Below the pieces are notes generated by a model. It was not told the DNA's origin, did no database searches, and worked only from the letters and a program-made list of their open reading frames with translations. 64,000 bases of DNA from contig CM077664.1 in assembly GCA_039707655.1 (NCBI GenBank), positions 123,044,485 through 123,108,484 of the forward strand. Direction: 5' to 3'. Every line of letters begins with the position of its first letter. Position 1 is the first letter of the stretch. Positions 47,502 to 58,196 of the stretch are shown piece after piece. The DNA comes from Elymus sibiricus (Eukaryota; Streptophyta; Magnoliopsida; Poales; Poaceae). A program made the translations under genes and the position numbers.

Positions 47502-48844
47502 TCATTCATTTCTAACAGGTTTAGCAATTCTAGCAGCCTCATCACAAAAGTAAATAACATGCCCATCTATATTATCGACTAAGAGATCTTTGACCATTGC
47601 AACATCAGGTTCAACCTTAATTTGTTCAGAGGGTCTAGGTGCTCTAATATTACTTTTGTTAACCACAGTTGAAACTTTAGCATGTTCCTTAATCCTACCA
47701 GGAAAAGGTGGTTTCTCAATATAAGTAGTAGGCACAACTGGATCAGCATGGTAAACAATTGTTTCTTCTTTAACACTAACAGGTTCCTCAATCTTTTCTT
47801 TAACAGGGGGATGATATTTAAACCACTTCTCCTTAGGGAGATCAACATGAGTAGCAAATGATTCACAAAAGGAAGCTACTATCTCAGAGTCAAGTCCATA
47901 TTTAGCGCTAAACTTATGAAAAGCATAGGTAGCCATAAAAGATTGAACACAATCAAACTCAAGTATTATACCTGACTCTTTACCTTTGTCGAGTTCCCAA
48001 TCTTCAGAATTGCGTTTAATTATTTCTAGAAGATCCCATCTGAATTCAATAGTTTTCTTCATAAAGGAGCCAGTCGAAGAAGAATCGAGCATAGTTTGAT
48101 TATCATGAGAAAGCCGAGCATAAAAATTATGTAAGATAATTTCTTTTGAGAGCTCATGATTGGGGCATGTGTACATCATGTGCTTAAGCCTCCCCCAAGC
48201 TTGAGCGATGCTTTCTCCTTCACGAGGCCAAAAATTATATATATAATTCCGATCACGATGAACCAAATGCATAGGATAAAAGATTCACAAAAAGTAGCTA
48301 CTATCTCAGAGTCAAGTCCATATTTAGTACTAAACTTATGAAAAGCATCAGTTTCCATAAAAGATTTAACACAATCAAACTTGAGATTTATACCTGACTC
48401 TTTACCTTTGTCGATTTCCCAATGTTCAGAAGATCGGAATTATATATAATTCCGATCACGATGAACCAAATGCATAGGATAATTTTTTTGGTGAAATTCC
48501 AGTTTTAACCGTTTCCAATCCCATGTTTCAGTATCATCACATAGCCTATACCACATCAATGCCTTTCCCTCCAAAGATAAAGGGAATACTTTCTTCTTAA
48601 CTCCATCTCCGGATAAACCTGCAAACTTAAACAATCCACAAATTCCATCCACATAGATCAAGTGCATATCAGGATGTACCGTTCCATCTCCTGCATAAGG
48701 ATTAGCTAGCAGTTTCTCTATCATACCCGGAGGAATCTCATAATAAATATTTTCAGTAGGTGCAATAGGTTGAGGAGCAACTATTTGTGTTTCCGGTCGA
48801 GGTAAAGATACCCCAAACAAACCCCTCAAAGGATTACTTTCCAT
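47502..48844 (-). pseudogene. Element C gag, disrupted by an internal duplication
   Basis: The ATG at 48844 gives 134 codons including GKALMWYRLCDD and WKRLKLEFHQKNYP, ending at TAG 48440 after HRDRNYI. Frame resumes at 48272, again with MHLVHRDRNYI, continuing GESIAQAWGRLKHMMYTCP and FYARLSHDNQTMLD to 47502. The 203-bp offset between the two copies of that segment is not a multiple of three and breaks the frame. The extra DNA is a diverged copy of gag sequence from 47858-48010. No zinc knuckle is evident in the C-terminal part. Confidence 0.88.
48236..48482. repeat. Direct duplication and inserted gag segment in element C
   Basis: A 43-bp sequence (ATATATAATTCCGATCACGA...) occurs at 48236-48279 and 48439-48482. 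Between them 48280-48436 is a roughly 85%-similar copy of 47858-48010. Confidence 0.9.
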
Positions 48845-48921
48845 AGTGACAAGTGACAGTAAATTTCAGCACGTAATATAAGTGTTTCCTTACCAAATTC
48901 CACTCACCAAAGGCGCTTCAC

Positions 48922-48939
48922 TCCCCGGCAATGGCGCCA
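48922..48939 (-). other. Element C primer binding site
   Basis: Minus strand TGGCGCCATTGCCGGGGA, tRNA-Asp type, 14 bp from the 5' LTR. Confidence 0.85.
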
Positions 48940-48953
48940 GAAAGGAGTCTTGA

Positions 48954-50474
48954 TGACCCACAAGTATAGGGGATTAATCATAGTCCTTTCGATAAGTAAG
49001 AGTGTCGAACCCAACGAGGAGCAGAAGGAAATGACAAGCGGTTTTCAGTAAGGTATTTTCTGCAAGCACTGAAATTATCGGTAACGAGTAGTTTGATAGC
49101 AAGATAATTTGTAACAAGTGACAAGTAGCAATAGTAACAAAGAGTGCAGCAAGGTGGCCCAATCCTTTTTATAGCAAAGGACAAGCCGGAACGATCTCTT
49201 ATAGTAAGCAAAGCGTTCTCGAGGACACATGGGAATTTCATCTAGTCACTTTCATCATGTTTGTTTGATTCGCGTTCGCTACTTTGATAATTTGATATGT
49301 GGGTGGACCGGTGCTTGGGTGCTGTTCTTACTTGAACAAGCCTCCCACTTATGATTACCCCCTCTCGCAAGCATCCGCAACTAAAAAAGAAGAATTAAGA
49401 TAACTCTAACCATAGCATTAAACATCTGGATCCAAATCAGCCCCTTATGGAGTAGCGCATAAACTAGGGTTTAAGCTTCTGTCACTCTAGCAACCCATCA
49501 TCTAATTACTACTCCACAATGCATTCCCTTAGGCCCAAAGATGGTGAAGTGTCATGTACTCAACGTTCACACGACACCACTAAGAGAATCAACAACATAC
49601 ATATCATCAAAATATCGAACGAATACCAAATTCACATGATTACTTATGACAAGACTTCTCCCATGTCCTCAAGAACAAAAGTAACTACACACAAATCATA
49701 ATCATGTCCAAGATCAGAGGGGTATTGAATAGCATAATAGATCTGAACATATAATCTTCCACCAAATAAACCAACTAGCATCAACTACAAGATGTAATCA
49801 ACACTACTAGCAACCCACAGGTACCAATCTGAGGTTTTGAGACAAAGATTGAATACAAGAGATGAACTAGGGTTTGAGATGAGATGGTGCTGGTGAAGAT
49901 GTTGATGAAGATTAGTCCTCCCACGATGAGAGGATCGCTGGTGATGTCAATGGCGACGATTTCCCCCTCCCGGAGGGAAGTTTCCCTGGCAGAATCTCTC
50001 CACCGGAGAGCAAAAGTGCTCCTTCCCAAGTTCCGCCTCGAGACGGCGGTGCACCATCCCGAAAGTCTTCTCTATATTTTTTCTAGGGCAAATGGACTTA
50101 TATACCAGAAAATGGGGGCCAGAGGCTGGCCAGGGGCCCCACGAGCCACCAGGGCGCGCCTGGGGGGGGGGGTGGCGCGCCCAGGTGCCTCGTGGGCACC
50201 TGGGTGGCCCCCTCTGGTACTTCTTGCTTCCAGTATTTTTTATTTATTCCAAAATAAATCTCCGCAAAATTTCAGCTCATTTGGAGATGTGCAGAATAGG
50301 TATCTCTGACATAGCTTTTTCAGGTCCAGAATTCCATCTGCCTGCAATCTCCCTCCTTGTGTAAATCTTGCATATTAAGAGAGAAAAGGCATTAGAATTG
50401 CTCCACAAAGTGTTATATTGATTAAGAACACTATAAATAATAGTAGCAAAACATGATGCAAAATGGACGTATCA
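48954..50474 (-). repeat. Element C 5' LTR (1,521 bp)
   Basis: Minus strand TGATACGTCCATTTTGCATC (50474) to CCTATACTTGTGGGTCA (48954). GC palindrome at 50133-50200, TATA box reverse complement of 50098-50104. Confidence 0.94.
50098..50104 (-). promoter_or_regulatory. Element C 5' LTR TATA box
   Basis: Reverse complement TATATAA, 29 bp downstream (minus strand) of the GC palindrome. Confidence 0.75.
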
Positions 50475-53400
50475 CCGAGCTCTGCTCCGCCGCGCCACTC
50501 GCCGCCGTCGCTGCAGTCCCTATCTTGGCCCGTAGAGCTCGCCTTCGAGCTTGGGACGTCGTGTAGATGCCGTGCGAGCTCAGCACCGCTAGTTTTGCTC
50601 GATGTGCCGCCATTTGAGAGCTCGCCGTACTTCGGGTTCCGCCGATCTCGTCGCCGGCGACGCCTCAGTCCTCCCCCGGCGCTGCAACCTCCACCAATGG
50701 ACGCGGCGCAGTCCTGGCTTTCGAACGCGACCAAGCGCGCGGCAAATGGCCGCACGTATGCGTTTTCCGGCCAACTCCGGCGCGTCTCTGCCACGGAAAC
50801 GGTCGCCGGAGCAACCCCGGCGCCGACGCCGACGTGGCACGGCCGGGGCCCTTCCCTGGGCCGCTGCCAGCGGGTCCCACTGGCCCCGTTGACTAGGTTG
50901 ACCCATTCAACGTGCTGACTAGGCATCCCTGTGCCACTGACCACTGGGCCCCACGCGCTAATTAACTAAATAACTAATTGAACTTAATCTATTTATTAGT
51001 TAGTCACTGACAGGTGGGTCCCTTTGACCCTGTTGACTGGCTGACTGGGCAGTTGACCCAGTCAACTAGGCCCACCAGTCAGCTACATAGGCAACACTCT
51101 CGGTACACCCACTGGTATCCATAGCATTTTATTCTTTTTTGAAATTAAATTAATTCCAGAAATTCCAGAAAATGTTTAAAACTTTGAAAAATCATATAAA
51201 ATAATCCCTAACTCGGATGAAAATAATTTATATATGAAAAATGATCATAAAAATATGAAGAATCCAAATATGTGATCAAAATGCTTGACCATCACTCCTA
51301 ACTAGATGAACATGGAACCTTCCCCTCCGGATCAATATACCGATAAGCACCTGGAGCTGGGAAAATATTCCCGGATATTTTCCCGCTCCGTTTAAAATAC
51401 CTAGCACTGCATTAGGACACCCCTAGCATAACCTACCGGCATGTCGTGCATCTGTGTTACATCTGTGTGCTTTATATTTACTGTTTCTTCCCCCTCTTCT
51501 CTCCGGTAGACCCCGAGACCGACGCTGCCCCTATGATCGACTACGTCGCCGACGACCCTTCTTCCTTTTCAGCAGAGCTTCCAGGCAAGCAAAACCCCCT
51601 TGATCATTCCTATATCACCTATTTCTTCTTCCCCGTGCTTGCATTAGAGTTTGCTACCGTATTTGATTGCTCCTATTCTCATGCATAGCCTGATTTTGTA
51701 ACTACTGTTGATACCTTACCTGCTATCCTAAATACTTAGTATAGACTGGTTAGTGATCCATCAGTGGCCCCGCACCCTTGTCCGTGTTGCCATGCTTTAC
51801 CATCGGTGACTCGATCAATGTGATCATTGTACAGAGACCGAACACCGCATGGCACACCCCCTTAGTTGTACGACTCTGCAGAGCTACTATTGAGTGCCGA
51901 GGGTGATACCTCCTATATCACTCCTGATGATATCTCTGTAGCGTAGCTAGTCGGTTGTGGGTTACCGAGGGTGATTCCTCTTTCACCACCTCCGATGAGG
52001 CCTCTGTCGTGCAGCCCCTCAAGTGTGAACTTATCAAGGGTGATTCCTCCAAGTTCACCTTGATGGTTACATCGAGTGGAAATCCATCGAGGGTGATTCC
52101 TCGGATTCCCCACGATGTTATGGACACACGGATACTTTGACCTTCACTTCAGACCTTTGTTAAAGACGGGTCGGCTCCAAGAGCACCCACGAGATAATGT
52201 TGAAGTCGGGTCGACCCCAAGGGTACCCGCGAGAGAGTCCTGTGGCGGCTGGCTGTTAGCGGTACCACCCAGGATGTGGTGGTAGCTCGGGACTTGTCCC
52301 GACAGCCGACACGGAACTTACACTGTAGTCAGAGCAACAAGGCAGGCGGAGACTACCTAGGAGAGAGGTGGGCCCGGTCCCTGGTCGTGGTCCGTGAGAT
52401 ACCCTGTCGGAACGGCCGAAGCACTGGTCGCCTCCGCGAGCTCCTAATAATTCACTAACGGATTTGGGTATTTGATCTGAGTTGGCCACTAGCCTATACG
52501 CACTGCCACCACACGGGATAATGGTTTAATGGGGCCCTCGGCGCCGTATGTATCAGCCGAAAGCTCTGTCAGACGTCCAGTTCAGCATTGTGGCACGGTC
52601 GGATCGTGCCATCCAGGAGAGGGGTGGCGCTGGTATCCACCGTCCTCACTACGACCCGGAGTGCAAAGGGCGATGGGCCCAAGACCCCTAAGCACTTAGG
52701 ATGTAGACCGGCGGGGACCTCTCTGCTGAGCCTAGGTAGGACTACGTCATGTTGATCAGACGAGGCCGGGCATGACCCGGAAAAGTGTGTCCGGCCAGAG
52801 TTAATCGAGCGTGTTGGGTAACAGTAGTGCACCCCTGCAGGGAAGTTATCTATTCGAATAGCCGTGTCCACGGTAACAGGACGCTCAGTGTTGTATCCCG
52901 ATCTACTACAACTTGAACTGGATACATGTTACATTAACTAATATGTTAGCTCTGGGATCACTTTCTCGCAGGGAGTCGAGGAAGGGTCTCTGGGCTTTGC
53001 TACTACATGTTTGTTGCTTTATTATCTACTACTAATCTGCACTCTTCTAATGCTGCAAGATGCTGAAGATGCTAGTTTTTTATAGGCTAAGCCTTCCCCT
53101 CTATTCTGGTATTTCTGCAGTCTAGTCCACAGATACAACCCCTTCCCTTTGATACCGATGCATTCTTAGCATAGATCTGATGTAAGTCTTGCGAGCACTT
53201 TGGATGAGTACTCACGGTTGCTTTGCTACCTCTTTTCCCCACACCCGTTTGCTGCGATCCGATGACAGAGTCCCGAAGACAGTTGATTCCGCTGATGAAT
53301 ACTACTACCACGGTGGAGCCTACTACTACGTGGAGACCGACGACCAGGAGTAGATGGGAGGCTCCCAGGCAGGAGGCATGCGCCTTTTCGATCAGATGTT

Positions 53401-53653
53401 GTTGTTTTGCTCAGCCTTCTTAAGGCAGACTTGTTTAACTTTATGTCTGTACTCAGATATTGTGTTGCTTCCGCTAACGCTTGTTCGCGAGCTTATGTAT
53501 TCGAGCCCTCGAGGCCCCTGGCTTGTAATATAAAGCTTGTATGACTTTTATTTGTGTTTAGAGTTGTGTTGTGATACCTTCCCGTGAGTCCTTAGGCTTT
53601 ATCATGTGCATTTGCGTGTATGATTAGTGCACGGTCGGGCCGGGGGCGTCACA
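50475..53653 (+). repeat. Element B 3' LTR, second segment
   Basis: Begins with the duplicated CCGAG and continues to GGGGGCGTCACA at 53653, then CTTTT. It retains 51167-51504, absent from the left LTR, and so shows the uninterrupted target of element A at 51507-51511. Exon-like cassette at 51510-51589. Confidence 0.92.
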
Positions 53654-53658
53654 CTTTT

Positions 53659-54612
53659 GTCCTACCCTCCCGTGGCAGTGGGGTCCATAAGGAAACTAAG
53701 GGGTATTAAGCCTCCTTTTAATAGAGAACTGGAACAAAGCATTAAACCATGGTGAATACATGAACTCCCATAATTACAGTCATCCCCGGAGAGTATCCCA
53801 AACAATTGTCACTATGGGGTCTACGGATCAGAACAATAACAAGTGCATATAACTAGCAGATAGGATCAAGAACTCAAATATATTCATGAAAACATAGAGG
53901 GTTCAGATCTGAAATCATGGCACTCGGGCCCTAGTTACAAGCATTAACCATAGAAAAGTAATAGCAATATCAATCTCAAAACATAGTGGATACTAGGGAT
54001 CAAGCCCTAACAAATTGACTCGATTACATGATAAATCTCATCCAACCCATCACCGTCTAGCAAGCCTACGAAGGAATTACTCACTCCCGGCGGGGATCAT
54101 CATGGAATTGTTGATGGAGGATGGTTGATGATGATGATGACGATGGCGACGAATCCCCCTCTCCGGAGCCCCGAACGGACTCCAGATCAGCCCTCCCGAT
54201 GAAGAACAGGAGGTGGCAGCGGCTCCGTATCGTAAAACATGATGAAACTTCTTCTCTTATTTTTTCTCGAGGAAACGAAATTTATAGCGCTGGAATTAGG
54301 TCGGGAGGAGCCTCATGGGCCCCACATGGAATCAGGGCGCGCCCTGGGGGGTAGGCACGCCCTGTTACCTTGTGCGCAACTGGTGGCCCCCCTCCAGTGG
54401 ATGTTCGTTCCAGTATTTTTTATCTATTCCATAAAAAATCTCCAAAAAGTTTCGTCCAATTCCGAGAACTTTTATTTCTGCACAAAAACAACACCATGGT
54501 AGTTCTGCTGAAAACAGCGTCAGTCCGGGTTAGTTTCATTCAAATCATGCAAATTAGAGTCCAAAACAAGAGCAAAAGTGTTTGGAAAAGTAGATACGAC
54601 GAAGACGTATCA
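53659..54612 (-). repeat. Element D 3' LTR, proximal segment
   Basis: Minus-strand LTR start TGATACGTCTTCGTCG at 54612, GC palindrome 54312-54376, TATA box reverse complement of 54281-54286. Joins 18924 once B is removed. Confidence 0.88.
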
Positions 54613-55061
54613 ACTCCCCCAAGCTTAACTCATTGCTTGTCCTCAAGCAATTCAGTTGACAAACTGAAAGTGATAAAGAAAAACTTTTATGAACTCTTTT
54701 GTTCTTGTATCCGTATATAAGCTTAAATAGCACCCAAGTTTTCAGCAAAGATCATAAACTAACAATGCAAATGATAACACTTAGAATTTATATTTACTCA
54801 TATCGATGGCATAATCAACTAGTGAGCAATAATAACATATCTCCAATGCCAACAATTTGTCGAAACAATCATGATATAATATGATAACATGGTATCTCGC
54901 TAGCCCTTTCTGAGACCGCAAAACAACATTGTAATTCAGGGTAGAAGAGATCCAGTCATGGTATACCCAACATTAACTATACTCAATGCATAAAAATGAC
55001 AATGGTGCTCTCAGGATTGGTGCTTAAAATGAGAAGGTGGTGACTCAACAATAAAAGTAAA
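54613..55061 (-). other. Element D polypurine tract and 3' tail
   Basis: Minus-strand TTAAGCTTGGGGGAGT (54613-54628) abuts the LTR and is preceded by the GCTTGAGGACAAGC hairpin. The rest is AT-rich and non-coding up to the Helitron insertion point. Confidence 0.8.
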
Positions 55062-55194
55062 TCTTTACCTAATAATAAAGCACGGAGTGCTTCTGTCCGC
55101 ATACCCGTCATCCAAATTACCCTTGAAGTTGACGAGAATTACCCACCTATGCCACCCATAAGTTAAAAAACGATTTCGTTTTTTTCCCGAACCA

Positions 55195-55580
55195 GACTGC
55201 GACGCTGCCCGTGGCTCCCTCCCGTCCTCGCCCCCCTAGCGCCCGCGAGCCGCCTCGCCGACGACCCCGCACCTCCGCCACGCCCCGCCGGACCTCCGGC
55301 CGCTCCGCCGCCTCGACCCTCTCCCTTCTCCTCCTTCCTCTCGATCTCCTCTCACCTATCTCCATCTTTCTCACTGTACAGGGAGCCATGGCGCCGCCGG
55401 CCCTCAATCTCGCCGGATCCAGTCGCCTCCATGCCAAATCCGCCGGAAATGGATCCACCCCGGCCAGATTCGCCCGGATCCGACCGGGCCCCGCCGTCGT
55501 CGCCACCGTAGCGCCGCCCAGCTCGACCTGCAGCGCTGCCGCTGCCCATTCAAGTCGACAACTACATTTGCAAGAGGTGT
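55195..55580 (+). pseudogene. GC-rich gene-like fragment in Helitron
   Basis: A GC-rich block with pyrimidine-rich leader (55320-55380), ATG at 55388 (MAPPALNLAGSSRL) and a donor-like GAG|GTGTGT at about 55576. It resembles the first exon of a plastid- or organelle-type gene in composition only; no family recognised. Probably captured host sequence. Confidence 0.35.
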
Positions 55581-55892
55581 GTTGTTTACTTGAAGAAATT
55601 TTTGAGAAAATCATCAATTTATTTAGCATTAGTTAAATCAGTTTGTTGAGCTGAGCTTTTGATCTTGATGGTAGTGAGAATTGTGATGTTAGAATTCTGC
55701 TATTGAGATGGTTCTTCTATTTTTTTAGGCTTCCTTTGGTTCATAGGATAGGAATTTCATAGGAATAGGAAAAGTATAGGAAATGAGGTGCATGCATCTT
55801 CAATCCTATGAATGCCCAGACCATAGGAAAAGGAAAATTAATGCCCTTTGGTTCAAAGGATAGGAACGCCATAAAGAAATAATATTTTAATT

Positions 55893-55965
55893 TGAAGCAA
55901 GTAACCGTTAGTTGCTTTAAGCAACTAGCCGTTAGTTGCTTGAAAAGCAACTAGCCGTTACAGAT
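55893..55965. promoter_or_regulatory. Subterminal CCGTTA repeats in Harbinger
   Basis: Three CCGTTA words and GTTGCTT/AAGCAAC inverted copies lie within 73 bp, upstream of the transposase. CCGTTA fits the Myb core CNGTTR. Confidence 0.55.
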
Positions 55966-56255
55966 GGCTGGACGTAGGCATCTCTCCTTATATACACACA
56001 TCCCATCTCCAAAATACACACACATCTCATCTTCAGTTTAAGGTTAGCTAACCAAAGGACCCCCTCCAGCAGCTTAGAAGGACCCCCTCCAGCAGCTTCC
56101 AGCAGGGACAACAACAACCAGGATAACATAAACAGCAGGTTAGTACATATGCATTGACAGCATGATTTAGCTCCATACTTTCTTTGCTGATCCACATCTC
56201 ACTGATAGAACATACAAATATTTTCAGCATTTCTTGCTGATTTCCACACATTTCA

Positions 56256-57520
56256 ATGGATCCAAGCTATCACAGGAGGTCACAGATGGAAGATGAATTC
56301 ATGCTATTTGTCTTTCCTACCATGGAAGAAGGAAGAGAGAAAACCAATGCATACATCTAGTCTTACAGGAGCTGCTTATGTCCAGGAAATCTTAACTAGG
56401 CATGAAAGCTTATGTAAAAGGCATTTCAGAATGGAGGCTTACATTTTTCATGCTCTAGTTGAGAAGCTGCGTGAGAATGAAATACTTGAGGATTCAACAA
56501 TAGTCTCCTTGGAAGAAAAGGTTGCAATATTTTTATATGCAGTAGCAAAAAATGCTAGTAATGAAACCTTGCAGGACCGGTTCCAACATAGTGGACAAAC
56601 CATCAGTCGACACTTTGGAGATGTACTAGAGGCAATTACAAAGCTTACAAGCATCTATATACGTCCACCTTCTCTTCGACCACATCCAGTCTTGAGGAAA
56701 CCACACTTCCATCCCTACTTCAATGTAAGCATAATTTCCATATCTTTCTAACTATGTATTGGTAAAATGTAATATGATTGTTTGAAGTTTTACTCAAAAT
56801 AATATCTCATGGTAACAGGACTGCATTGGTGCTATTGATGGTACACATATTCCAATGACTATCTCACCGCATGAACAAGAGCCATATCGAAACAGAAAGT
56901 AAACAATCACACAAAATGTTATGGTTGCATGTGACTTTGATTTGAGGTTTGTGCATGTGCATCCTGGTTGGGAGGGATCAGCCTCGGATGCAAGGGTTCT
57001 CCAAGATGCACTTAACCATGGGTTTCAAGTACCTCATGGTAAATATTATCTTGTAGATGCGGGCTATGCAAACACACCACAATTTCTTGCTCCATACCGT
57101 GGAACTAGATACCATTTGCAAGAACAAGCACAAGCACGTCAAAGGCCGCGGAATCGTAAGGAACTATTTAACCTTCGCCATGCACAACTACGGAATCATA
57201 TAGAGAGAATTATTGGCATAGTGAAAAGGAGATTTCCGGTTCTGAAAGTTGCTACACACTATTCTCCCGGCAAACAAGTTGACATATCAATGGCATGTTG
57301 TGTCCTACATAATTTCATACGGCTTCATGATGGGGATGCTTCATGGCTCAACGATGACACACCAGATATTGACCCACATCTAATTGTGGACGTGCCCACG
57401 GGAGATGAAAACTACACTAGTGATGTTGGAGCATTCAATAACACAAGAGAAGCAGGAAACCACCTACGGGATTATAAAGCAGATAAATTGTGGGAGGATT
57501 ATATTGCAAGAAGAGCTTGA
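56256..57520 (+). pseudogene. PIF/Harbinger DDE transposase, frameshifted and with one stop
   Basis: This enzyme cuts and joins the element ends in the nucleus. The likely start is ATG 56256 (MDPSYHRRSQMEDEF). That frame hits TAG near 56358 and the homologous sequence continues one frame over (TSSLTGAAYVQEIL), indicating a small indel. Exon 1 ends at 56724 (HPYFN|GTAAGC) and exon 2 starts at 56819 after GGTAACAG. The DDE_4 domain has GAIDGTHIP (first Asp), VDAGYA (second Asp, about 57056) and HIERIIGIVKRRFP (Glu, about 57204). TAA at 56900-56902 interrupts exon 2 after YRNRK. The last 199 codons are open to TGA 57520. The catalytic triad is kept, but the protein is not continuous. Confidence 0.9.
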
Positions 57521-58092
57521 TATAGGTATTGCAACGTGTACTGCAAACAAATGTACTGGAAACTAAGATTATGCCATGTCAAACTTGTAATGTTCATTGA
57601 AGCAAAGTACTAGATGCCATGTTCATTTTCTGCAACTACTACATGTTTGTTCATTCATTTTCTGCAGCAAGTATTTCTACCAAAATATTTCTATGCATAC
57701 TCCCTTGTTCATTTCCTACTACAAGTACTTCTACCAAAATAGTACTACCTAGCCAGCCAGTTACTTTGTTTGCGCCCAACAAAAGACTCCTTGCATCAAT
57801 ACTTGAATGAGAATAAGAGAAATTGAATGAGAATAAGAGAAACTGTACCACTGTCCTGATGGTGACCAATACTTGGATGAGGTATTGTAGTCCTTTGACT
57901 GAACTCGTGGTCATCAAGTTCTTGACTACCAAAGTCTATCATCCTGCCTTGATCATCCATCTGAACAAACTGAATTGTACTATTAATGGGACTAGTGAGA
58001 TGGTAAAATATGTACATTAATGTTTAAGACATATAATGGGACTAGTGAGATGGTAAAATCTATATTGTTACTTGTTACATTATTATGATGTA
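57521..58092. other. Harbinger 3' untranslated region
   Basis: Non-coding AT-rich sequence after the transposase, with short direct repeats (for example ATAATGGGACTAGTGAGATGG-like words at about 57987 and 58034). Confidence 0.6.
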
Positions 58093-58196
58093 CTCCCTCC
58101 GTCCCAAAATAAGTGACTCAAAAGTGACTCAATTTTGTACTAACTTTAGTACAAAGTTGAGTCACTTTTGAGTCACTTATTTTGGGACGGAGGGAG
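58093..58196. mobile_element. Stowaway MITE, nearly perfect palindrome
   Basis: 104 bp between TA dinucleotides, starting CTCCCTCCGTCCCAAAATAA and ending in its complement. Almost the whole element folds on itself with a short central spacer. Confidence 0.95.

Larger units (their letters stand above)
39978..50474 (-). mobile_element. Element C: Athila-like gypsy retrotransposon with env-position ORF
   Basis: A complete 10.5-kb minus-strand element between CCGAG duplications (39973-39977, 50475-50479). The empty site is visible in the other B LTR (GCCGAGCTCTG near 19960). LTRs are 1,521 bp (48954-50474, 5') and 1,516 bp (39978-41493, 3'). The order is primer site, gag, protease, RT, RNase H, integrase, a promoter-like cassette, a small ORF, a non-coding tail and a polypurine tract. 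The family resembles Triticeae Sabrina/WHAM-type elements, but I am not sure of the exact name. All main genes are damaged. Confidence 0.93.
18925..53653 (+). mobile_element. Element B: large-LTR non-autonomous gypsy-like element
   Basis: LTR-bounded element flanked by the 5-bp duplication CTTTT (18920-18924 and 53654-53658). After removing inserts, the right LTR is 4,219 bp and the left about 3,878 bp, the latter lacking 338 bp present at 51167-51504. The internal region is only 702 bp and has no ORF. LTR start TGTAACACCCCC, an iMet-type primer site and a GGGGGAGATT polypurine tract resemble Del/Tekay chromoviruses; this placement is tentative. Its left LTR hosts element A and its right LTR hosts element C. 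Confidence 0.9.

Noticed and set aside
55147..55629. 160-codon minus-strand frame in the Helitron GC block
   Set aside because: Antisense to the more gene-like plus-strand signals; Arg/Gly-rich low complexity.
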